Assembly: GCA_963706425.1 (NCBI GenBank)
Contig: CAVPMN010000005.1
Coordinates: forward strand, 1-22,400
Direction: 5' to 3'
DNA length: 22,400 bases
Source: CAVPMN01 sp963706425
GTDB taxonomy: Bacteria > Actinomycetota > Acidimicrobiia > Acidimicrobiales > Acidimicrobilacustridaceae
Part shown: positions 15,162 to 22,400 of the stretch, piece by piece
Position numbering within the stretch: the stretch's first letter is position 1
Layout: every line of letters begins with the position of its first letter
The notes under the pieces: model-generated
The model's input: only the letters and a program-made list of their open reading frames with translations
What the model was told of the DNA's origin: nothing
Databases searched by the model: none
Made by a program: the position numbers and the translations under genes

Positions 15162-16705
15162 ATGAGCGACACCCCGTGGTTGGACGACGCCTGCTCCCTG
15201 GTCGATGCGTATCGGGCTGGCACCCGCTCTCCGCAGGAGGAGATGCAGGCGACACTCGACGCCATCGAGGCCAGTGATCTCAACGCGTTCTCCTACCTCG
15301 ATCCCGAGGCCGCCCTGGCCTCGGCGGCGACGGCCGACCTCACCCAGCCCTTCGGAGGCGTGCCCGTAGGCATCAAGGAGCTCGACCTCGTCGCCGGCTG
15401 GCCCGACACCGGTGCCTCGTTGGTGTTCGAAGACCGCGTCGCCACTCGCACCGGTGAAGCGGTCGGGCGGTTCATCGCCGGCGGCGCCATCCCCGTGGGC
15501 CTCACCACCGCATCAGAGTTCGGGGGGCTCAACGTCAGCGTCACCAAGCTCAACGGAGTCACGCACAACCCTTGGCGACACGGCCGCACGGTCGGTGGGT
15601 CGTCGAGCGGCAGCGCGGCGGCTGTCGCCGGCGGGCTCGTGTCGATCGCGTCGGGCGGCGACGGGGGCGGCTCGATCCGCATCCCGGCGGGCTACTGCGG
15701 CCTGCTCGGGATGAAGGGCACCTACGGCCGGCTGCCCCGCGGGCCCGAGGCGTTCTTCCGGCCCGGCACGGTGGTGCTCGGTTGCCTGGCCCGCTCGGTG
15801 CGAGACGCCGCCCGGCACTTCGACGTGTGCGCGGGTGTCGACCCGCGCGACCCGTGGAGCCTGCCCAACCCCGGCAACTGGGAGGCGGGCCTCGGGTCGA
15901 CCGACCTGGCCGGCAAGCGGGTGGCGGTCATCCCCGCCTTTGCCGGTGTCACACTCGAGCCCGGTGTCGACGATCGCATCCGGGCGTCGGCTCGCGAGCT
16001 CATCGCCGCCACCGGCATGGTCGAGGTCGACGTGCAGATCGAGTTGCCCAACCTGGCCGCCCAATGGGCGTTCGGCAACCTGTCGACCCTGCTCGCCGAG
16101 CTCGGCCCACGTTGGCCGTCGTGCGCGCCGTTGCTCACCGACGAGATCGCCATCGGCCTTCAGCTGGCACAGTCGCTCTACAACCTCAACCTGGCCGCCG
16201 TCGCCGAGCAGCAACGCCTCGAAGCGAACGCGGCGATGGCGGCCGCGTTCGATCAGGTCGACTTCATCATCGCCGCCACCAATCCGGGGCCGGCGTTCCC
16301 CGGGGCCGAAGCCACCATGTCGAGCCCGTCGGCCACGTTCGTCGATCAGGCCAAGGCCAACGACATGGCCCGACTGGCGTTCCGGGGCGTCATGGGTGGC
16401 GTGCGGGTGGCGAGCGTGTTCGTGCCCCGCCTGTCCAACGCGCGCATCTAGGCGGCGGTCGACCGGGTGCCCGACCTGGTGACGATGGGCGGCCTGACGA
16501 TCATCCTCCAACCTCTATGGCAACCCGGCGGTCTCCATCCCGGCGGGCACGGTCGGACGGGCTGCCGGTGGGCATGCAGGTGCTCGCCCCCCACCATCGC
16601 GACGCCGCCCTGTTCGACGTGGCCTTGGCGTTCGAGCGTGAGGTGGGCTGGCCCAAGGTCGCCCCCTCGGTCATCCCCGCCCCACTTCCCAAAATCGGTG
16701 CGTGA
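15162..16705 (+). CDS. Amidase (amidase-signature family), in-frame stop and frameshifts near the C-terminus
   Basis: Ser-cisSer-Lys hydrolase of about 510 residues acting on a carboxamide of unknown identity. It starts at ATG 15162 (MSDTPWLDDACSLVDAYRAG). The catalytic lysine is K72 (VPVGIKELD), the cis-serine is S147 (GGSSSGSAAAVAGG) and the nucleophile is S171 (SGGDGGGSIRIPAGYCG). The frame is open through SVFVPRLSNARI to a TAG at 16449-16451, and the same frame then continues with AAVDRVPDLVTMGGLTII, which belongs to the protein. The rest lies in other frames: SNLYGNPAVSIPAGTV (near 16510-16550) and DGLPVGMQVLAPHHRDAALF, DVALAFEREVGWPKVAPSVI. The final residues PLPKIGA and the TGA at 16703 come from the palindromic repeat. 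All catalytic residues precede the damage. Confidence 0.88.
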
Positions 16706-16738
16706 AACACCCGATACGGTGGTTTCACGCACCGATTT
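16692..16738. repeat. Palindromic repeat, copy 1
   Basis: The left arm AAATCGGTGCGTGAAACACC (16692-16711) pairs with GGTGGTTTCACGCACCGATT (from 16718) around a 6-nt loop, with a single-base bulge. The stem is about 20 bp. It lies at the end of the amidase gene and supplies its last codons and stop. Flanks are also weakly symmetric (ACTTCCC on the left, CGGGAGCGG on the right). It may serve as a transcription stop. Confidence 0.85.
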
Positions 16739-16763
16739 CGGGAGCGGGTGAGCCAACGAGTGA

Positions 16764-16788
16764 CGCCGAGCGCGCCGAGCGCGCCGAG
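16764..16788. repeat. Short tandem repeat, 9-bp unit
   Basis: Two full copies of CGCCGAGCG and a third partial copy lie between the two palindromic repeats. No gene is seen in this interval (16739-16816). Confidence 0.7.
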
Positions 16789-16816
16789 CTCAGCAGTAGC
16801 CCACCCCACACTTCCC

Positions 16817-16863
16817 AAATCGGTGCGTGAAACACCCCATGCGGTGGTTTCACGCACCGATTT
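16817..16863. repeat. Palindromic repeat, copy 2
   Basis: The arms are AAATCGGTGCGTGAAACACC (16817-16836) and GGTGGTTTCACGCACCGATT (from 16843). They are identical to those of copy 1 except in the loop, and CTTCCC precedes both. It lies 30 bp beyond the end of the convergent decarboxylase. Two direct copies about 125 bp apart, with a third diverged copy at 2976, indicate a dispersed family. Confidence 0.85.
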
Positions 16864-16892
16864 CGCAGAGAAGGGGCCGGGGGTGGAGTGGG

Positions 16893-18090
16893 TCAGGCGT
16901 AGCGGGCCTCGACGCCGCGGGAGGGGCCGTGATCGGCCACCGCGGCCCGCAGGTCGGCAACCAGCTCGTCGAGCACGCCCGCGTGGGCGGGCGACAGCAT
17001 GAGGTGCAGTCCCGGCGGGTCGACGATGCGGTTGAGGTGCCAGCCCCGGGCGTCCATCGCGGCGCCCACCCCTCCACGTCGAGGTCGGCACTCGTCGACG
17101 TGAACGCCATCACCGGACCGATCGGATCCCCCACGACGGCCAGCTCGGGGATGGCATCGAGCGCCGAGCGGCACGCCACCGTGGTGTCGAGCAGGACGCG
17201 GGCGATCTCGACGTAGCCGTCGATCCCGAGGTGGCGCAGGGCCGCCCACGCCGTGGCGATCGGGGCCGCCGACCGTGCGCCGGCGACACCGGGTGACCCG
17301 TAGAGGCCCGAGGGCCAGTCGTCGTAGAGGAACACCTGGTGGGCGAACCAGTCGGGGTCGCGGTGCAGGACGACCGACGCGCCCTTCGGCGCGTAGCCGT
17401 ACTTGTGCACGTCGGCCGAGATCTCGGTCACCCCCGGGACCCGGAAGTCCCACGGCGGCACGTCGACGCCGAGCCGCTCGAGGAACGGGAGCACGAACCC
17501 GCCGATGCACGCGTCGACGTGGCAGCCCGCGCCGTGCGTCGGCGCCAGCGCCGCGAGGTCGGCCACCGGGTCCATGACCCCGTACGGGTAGCTGAACGCC
17601 GAGGCGACCACGACCGCGGTGGATGGACCGATCACGACGCCGCCGCGTCGACGTCCGCGCGGTACGCGCGTCGAGCGGGATCGCGCACCACCTCCATGTC
17701 GAAGTAGTGCGCGGCCTTCGCGTAGGCGGGATGGGCCGACAAGGGGCGCGAGGATCTGCGGTCGTTCGATGCCGCGGCCCGTGCCCGCGCCCGGTTGACG
17801 AGCATCGACATCAGGATCGATTCGGTGCCGCCCGAGGTCATCGGCCGCCACCGTCGCCGGTGCGGTGCAGAGGGAGCCGGTCATCTGCGACGACCTCGGC
17901 TTCGAGCGCGGCGACCTCGGGGAACTTGAACGGGTTGAGCGCGTTGTGGAACAGGTAGCGGCGGTTCACCGCGGCGAGAAGGTCCTCGAGCCCGTCGAGC
18001 CCGGTCGGGTAGACGAGGCCGAACAGGCGCGCACCGTGCACGTCGGGATCGCGCGAGCCGCGCGTCGAGATCAACGAGGATCGACTCCAT
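16893..18090 (-). CDS. PLP-dependent group II decarboxylase / sphingosine-phosphate lyase-like protein, multiply frameshifted
   Basis: Fold-type I pyridoxal-phosphate enzyme of about 400 residues. It starts at ATG 18090 (MESILVDLDARLAR), with AGGGCAGG just upstream. Pieces in order are DVHGARLFGLVYPTGLDGLE, LFHNALNPFKFPEVAALEAE, VMTSGGTESILMSMLVNRAR (cofactor phosphate loop), HPAYAKAAHYFDMEVVRDPA, SAFSYPYGVMDPVADLAALA, CHVDACIGGFVLPFLERLGV (the aspartate that holds the pyridine nitrogen), and ISADVHKYGYAPKGASVVLH, where K is the Schiff-base lysine. The C-terminal piece NRIVDPPGLHLMLSPAHAGV ends at a TGA at 16893-16895. About five frame changes occur (near 18045, 17875, 17845, 17640 and 17075). 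The pattern suits the sphingosine-1-phosphate lyase/glutamate decarboxylase branch; the substrate is unknown. Confidence 0.82.
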
Positions 18091-18285
18091 CGACCTGCCC
18101 TGCTCGTGCACGAGAGCCCCTCCGATCCACGGCGACGGCGACCGCTGGAGCGTAGCCGCCCTGGTGCGACGGCTACCGGGGCGCCCGGTCCTGCTCGAAG
18201 GCAACAAATCTGCCGTGTCGGGGTACGGAACCCCTCCACGACGCCTCGTTCCGCAGCGCGTCGATCGCGCCACCGGGAGGCACCA

Positions 18286-18624
18286 ATGCAGACGAACACG
18301 GTGACGGTCGGGCTCCTCCTCTCGGCCCTGGTCGCCTCGGTGATCGGGACACTCGATGCCGCCATCAGCGACGAACCCGATCTCGTGGCCGTGCTTGCCT
18401 TCATCGCCTTGCTGCAGCTGGTGTTACTGATCCGGTTGGCGGCCGCGCGGCGCCCGCTCGCCGTGCGAGCCGATCTGTGGTCGTGGGTGCACGACCGCGC
18501 CGTCCGCACAGGCGACCGGCCCGAGCAGGTCGCCGATCGGGCGGTAGCCGCCTACCGCGCCCGCCTCGAACCGGCCCGCACCGGGCGGGCCGAGCTGGCC
18601 GAGCTGGCCGAGGTCACCGAATGA
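18286..18624 (+). CDS. Small two-helix membrane protein with a possible ribbon-helix-helix-like tail
   Basis: Unrecognised protein of 112 residues. Start ATG 18286 has a strong GGGAGG ribosome site. Two transmembrane helices are visible, about residues 6-25 (TVTVGLLLSALVASVIGTLD) and 33-50 (LVAVLAFIALLQLVLLIR). The cytoplasmic tail from residue 57 (PLAVRADLWSWVHDRAVRTG, DRPEQVADRAVAAYRARL) has the strand-helix-helix spacing of a ribbon-helix-helix domain, though this is only a resemblance by eye. The C-terminus is a short repeat of AEL. Its TGA overlaps the ATG of the dikinase gene (ATGA at 18621-18624), so the two are translationally coupled. It may anchor or regulate the dikinase at the membrane (inference). 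Confidence 0.75.
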   Translation: MQTNTVTVGLLLSALVASVIGTLDAAISDEPDLVAVLAFIALLQLVLLIRLAAARRPLAVRADLWSWVHDRAVRTGDRPEQVADRAVAAYRARLEPARTGRAELAELAEVTE

Positions 18625-21276
18625 CCGCCGACGACGCCCGGGGCGCTGCGCTGGTCGTTGCTCTCCGCGGCCGCGGCATCGAACCTCACGATGCCGGAGG
18701 CAAGGGCGCCGCCCTCGACCGACTCATCGCGGCCGGCTTCGCGGTGCCGCCCGCCGGCGTCGTGTGTGCCGATGCCTATCGACTTTTCGTACGCGAGACG
18801 GGCATCGCGGCCGCGTTGGCCGAGCTCACGAATCCTTCCACCCTCGACCTCGACGATCGCGACCACTCGGGGCATGTCGCTGACGACGTCGACCAGCGCA
18901 TCGAGCGCCTCTTCCTGTCGGTCATCACGCCCGACGTCATCGTCGAGTGCATCGACGAACTGCTCGACGCCGCTCGCCGCCGACATCCCCGGCGACGGCG
19001 CGCACCCACCTTCGTCGTGCGCTCCTCGGCCACCGCCGAGGATACGGAGCACGAGTCGTTCGCCGGGCTCTACACCTCCAAGATCGACGTGCCGGCGTAC
19101 GAGGTCATCGATGCCCTGAAGCGCGTGTGGGCGTCGCTGTGGTCGGTCGAGGCCCGCACCTACCGCGCCCACCGACGCGTCGACGAAGATGACCTGGCGA
19201 TGGCGGCGGTGATCATGCCGTTCATCGCCCCGTCACTCGCCGGGGTGGCGTTCACCACCGATCCTGGCGGGCTGGGCGGCCATCTCCGCATCGAGTTCGT
19301 GCGCGGCTTGGGCGAACGGCTGGTGTCGGGCGCCGAGACACCAGAGGTGCTCGTGGTCCCCCGCGCCCGCCCACGCGACATCCCCGGTGAGCACGCCGAG
19401 CTGATGGACGAGGTGGCCGACCTCGGGCTGGCCATCGAGCAACTGCTCGGCGCGCCACAGGACATCGAGTGGTTGATCACCGGCGGCCGGCCGATGATCG
19501 TGCAGTCGCGCCCCATCACGGTCACGACCGGTCGAGCCGCCGACGACGACGGGTTCGACACACCGCCGCTCGCCGGCGCGTCCTACACCGGTGCCGGAGT
19601 CGACGAGATGCTGCCCGGCGTGGTGCCCCCGCTGCTTTGGTCGCTCAACGGGCACGCGCTCGAGGAGGCCTTCCGGTCGTTGATGGCTGCGCTGCACGTG
19701 TTGCCCGAACGAGTGCTCGGTGCTCACGCGTTCGTCGGACGATCACGGGGCCGGGTGGCGCTCAACCTCGACCTGCTCGAGGAAGCGGCCGCGTCGATGC
19801 CCGGGGGCTCGGCCGCCGAGATGGAGCGGCAGTACTTCGGGCGGGTGATCACCCGATCCGAAGAGGGCGAGGAGCAGCCGACCGCGTTCGACCGAGTGCG
19901 CGGGGTCGTGCCCGCCGCCCGGGCCATGCGGTTGCGCCGACGGGCCCAGGAGGAAGCCGCCGCGCTGAGCGGGGCGATCGACCTGCTGGGGGCCGTCGAT
20001 CTCCGAGCTGCTTCGGACGACGACCTGCTGGTGTCGCTCAGCCGTCTCGAAGACGTGGCCGACCGGCTCACCTCCTGCCAGCTGCGCATCGCGGCGGCGG
20101 CCGCGGCCGCCTACCGCACCCTCGAGTTGTTCCTCGCCCGCTACCTGGGCGACGAGGCCGCTCAGGTGGCGCAGCGACTGACCTCGGGTGGGCTGACCGA
20201 GCTCGCCGGCACGGCCTCGCTCGACATCGACGCCTTGCGGCACGCAGCCGACCGCGACGGCGTGGCCGACATCATCCTCGAACACGCCGACGCCGCTGAA
20301 GGTATGCGCGCCATCGAGTCGGCCTCGGCCGGGCTCTCGTTCGCGCGGGTGTGGCACCAGGTGCTCGCCGAGTCCGGCTCGACCACGATGTTCGCCGGCG
20401 AGACGTGGGCCGATCACCCCGACGAGGCGTGGGACGCGCTGCGGCGCGCGCGCTGGAACGACCACCGCTGCGGCGACACGACGACGCCCTCGCCGAGCTC
20501 GAGGCGCAGCTCACCGGGTCGCGGCGATGGAAGACCATGCGGGTGATCACCGGGCAGATCATCGATGTGCGCAAGCGTCTCCTGCGGCGCACGGTCGCCG
20601 ACTCGGTGTCGCTGCTGCAGGCCCGCGAGCAGTCGAAGGGTGCCCTGCTGCGCCTCGGCGGACACGCCCGCCGGGTGATCGACGAGTTGGCCGGCCGGTT
20701 GGTCGAGCGCGGGCTGCTCGAACAACCCGGCCAGATCGAGCTGCTGAGCCGCGACGAGCTCACCGACGCGGTGGGTGGACGCGGTCCGAGCCTCGACGAG
20801 CTGATCCGCCGACGCTCGGCTCTGGCCGCCGCCCACCGGGGAGGCCCGCTGCCGGAGGTGTTCACAGGCGCCGCCCCGAAGGCCCAGGCCGAGGATCGGG
20901 ACGGCGACGTGCTCCATGGCTGGGCCGCCAGCCCCGGCACGCACACCGGAACCGTCCGCGTGCTCGACTCACCCAAACGGGGCCGCTTGGCCGAGGGGGA
21001 GGTGCTCGTCGCGTCCGGCACCGACCCGTCGTGGACCCCGCTGTTCCTGCGGGCCGGAGCCATCGTCGTCGACGCGGTGGTCCGCTACTCGCACGCGGCC
21101 ATCCTCGCCCGCGAGCTCGGGCTGCCGGCCGTGCTCAACGCCAAAGGCGCGGTGGCCCGCTTGAGCGACGTCCGGGCCGTGAGGGTCGACGGATCCGCGG
21201 GGACGGTCGAGGATCATCGACGACGAGTCCCACAACGACGACCTGGACGCCCTCGATCGCGGGGGTGCCGGGATGA
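18621..21276 (+). CDS. PEP synthase / rifampin phosphotransferase-like dikinase, frameshifted
   Basis: ATP-grasp plus swivelling-histidine phosphotransferase of about 885 residues. It starts at ATG 18621 (MTADDARGAALVVALRGRGI). The ATP-binding domain has GGKGA (26-30), VRSSATAEDT (133-142), IMPFIAPSLAGVAFTTDP (about 198-215), RGLGERLVSG and DIEWLITGGRPMIVQSRPIT (281-300). The middle domain begins YTGAGVDEMLPGVVPPLLWS and includes GRVALNLDLLEEAAASMPGG. A frame change near 20470 leads to RHDDALAELEAQLTGSRRWK. The C-terminal domain has SPGTHTGTVRVLDS and SHAAILARELGLPAVLNA with the phosphorylatable histidine near residue 825. There is no C-terminal PEP-binding TIM barrel, so the layout matches rifampin phosphotransferase rather than PEP synthase. 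Another frame change near 21210 precedes the end. The acceptor molecule is unknown. Confidence 0.85.
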
Positions 21277-22400
21277 TCCCGTCCGACCTCGGTGGAGCAC
21301 GCTCGATCCCGGGCCTCAACACGCCGGCGATCGCCACGTGTTCGTGCCGATGGTGCTCGGTGCCGGCATCATCGTCTCGGTCGTGCTCCTGCTGTCCGAC
21401 ACGGTAGCGGCTCTTCGGGGCAAGCACCACGATCGTCTCCGCGCCCGCCGCCGATCGCTGCTGGTCGCACGACCTCGCCGGGCCGGTCGACCTGGCCGAG
21501 CTTCCGCCCGCCACCCGCCTACGCGTGCGTGGCACCTACTCGCTGATCGGCGTGGCCATCACGGCGTTCGCGGTCTACGTGCTCGTCGGCGCGACATGGA
21601 ACTACTGGGATCCCTATCGGCGGGTGCAGTGGTCGGAGGGAGTGGCCTGGCCCTGGCTGGCCATCTCGCTCTGTGGGCTGGCGGCACTGGCCGCCGGTGC
21701 CGTGGTGCTGCGCCTGGCCATTCGCCATCGCAGCTGCACCACCCTGCTGCTGCCCTGGGTGCTCGACAGCCCGCTCGGTCGGCACAACGCCGATCTCGCC
21801 GACGCCGACGCAGCGACCATGAGCTACTGGCACCACGAGCGGTTGCACCTGCATTACCGCCCGCACATCCCACGCCCGTCGTCGGTGCTGCTGCACAGCA
21901 AGCCGTTGCTGGCCGTTGCCATCGTCGCCGCGGTCGCGCTCGGGGCTGGCGGCCACGTTCGCCCACGACACCCTCCTCAGGATCGATCGCCCCGTGTCGG
22001 AGTTCGTCCGCGACCAGTCGTGGCTCGAGCGCTTCCGATGGCTGAACACGCTCGGCTCCGAGTCGCAGGGCCTGGTGCTCGCGGTCGTGGTCGGCCTGGT
22101 GATGTGGCGGTGGTGCCACGTGTTCGCGCTCGCCTTCCCTGCGGCGGTGCTCACCGGCATCGTGGTCAACCTCGGCCTCAAGCTCGCCACCGACCGCGCC
22201 CGCCCGCCCGAGCCCCTCGGTGACGTGGCGTTCGCGTCGTTCCCGAGCGGCCATGCGCTGCACGCGGTGATCGTGTTCGGCCTCCTGCCGCCTGCGGTGT
22301 ACATCCTCACCGGGCTGCGATGGGCGTTCTGGGTGTCGGTGGCGGGCGCGATCTTCGTGATCATCGGGGTGGCGGCGATCCGCGTCTATCTCGGCGCCCA
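21273..22400 (+). CDS. PAP2-superfamily membrane phosphatase, frameshifted, truncated by the window end
   Basis: Integral membrane acid phosphatase of the lipid-phosphate type, probably cleaving a lipid or isoprenoid phosphate outside the membrane. It begins at ATG 21273 (MIPSDLGGARSIPGLNTPAI), then in other frames VFVPMVLGAGIIVSVVLLLS and ALFGASTTIVSAPAADR. Further helices are SLIGVAITAFAVYVLVGATW, WPWLAISLCGLAALAAGAVV and PLLAVAIVAAVALGAGG, with another frame change near 21945. The phosphatase motifs then appear: KLATDRARP (KxxxxxxRP), SFPSGHAL (PSGH), and IRVYLGA at the window end, the start of the SRxxxxxHxxxD motif with R replaced context IR. The start lies in the ATGA expected at the dikinase stop. 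It is likely the third gene of the operon. Confidence 0.85.

Noticed and set aside
16764..16788. Regulatory repeat (9-bp unit)
   Set aside because: Fewer than three copies of a GC-rich unit in a gap between convergent gene ends. Chance or slippage is enough.
16692..16863. CRISPR array or IS terminal inverted repeats
   Set aside because: There are only two copies, they are internally palindromic with 6-nt loops, the intervening 78 bp has no transposase, and no target duplication is visible.
18621..21276. Calling the dikinase a rifampin resistance gene
   Set aside because: The domain layout matches rifampin phosphotransferase, but the substrate domain cannot be shown by eye to bind rifampin, and many paralogues have unknown substrates.
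20351..22045. One 564-codon protein spanning the dikinase C-terminus and the PAP2 N-terminus
   Set aside because: This frame holds the dikinase C-terminal domain and only one helix of the phosphatase. The remaining stretches are arginine-rich out-of-frame sequence.

Overview
The window is GC-rich DNA from a high-GC actinobacterium. The gene content suggests a member of the Acidimicrobiia or a relative, but no marker gene is present to prove it. Supporting signs are a SigG-type ECF sigma factor with a SnoaL tail, an Rv2629/baeRF2-like translation factor, an actinobacterial-type nitronate monooxygenase, a steroid-dehydrogenase-like flavoprotein, and several TAnnnT boxes placed 6-8 nt before a start codon, as in leaderless actinobacterial promoters. 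No rRNA, tRNA, CRISPR array, insertion sequence or phage gene is visible. Most genes carry one or more single-base frame changes while the protein signal continues in another frame. Several fall in G homopolymers, so the sequence is probably an indel-prone long-read draft rather than a region of real gene decay. Gene coordinates below span the whole reconstructed gene.

Layout. 1-2236: a MarR regulator divergent from a DUF4386-like membrane protein and an SDR/NmrA-type epimerase, with a cluster of inverted repeats between them that look like MarR operators. 2278-3862: a uridine-kinase-like P-loop protein and a convergent hotdog-like protein, separated by a degenerate copy of a palindromic repeat. 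3862-7522: a rhodanese lipoprotein that stops abruptly against the 3' end of a minus-strand operon. That operon reads ECF sigma factor, zinc-finger (anti-sigma-like) six-helix membrane protein, ABC ATPase, ABC permease. 7608-9039: an FAD-dependent oxidoreductase.

9104-13439: a STAS protein coupled to a SigG-type sigma factor (minus), divergent from an Anbu proteasome-like peptidase and a YfcE-type phosphodiesterase (plus). A convergent hypothetical protein and a baeRF/Vms1-like protein follow. 13478-16705: a small GNAT protein (minus), nitronate monooxygenase, and an amidase with an in-frame stop. 16692-16863: two copies of a strong palindromic repeat between the convergent amidase and a PLP-dependent decarboxylase (16893-18090, minus).

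18286-22400: a translationally coupled plus-strand operon of a small two-helix membrane protein, a PEP-synthase/rifampin-phosphotransferase-like dikinase, and a PAP2 phosphatase that runs off the window. This operon, the palindromic repeat family whose arms supply stop codons to neighbouring genes, and the Anbu peptidase without its usual partners are the best candidates for something little described.
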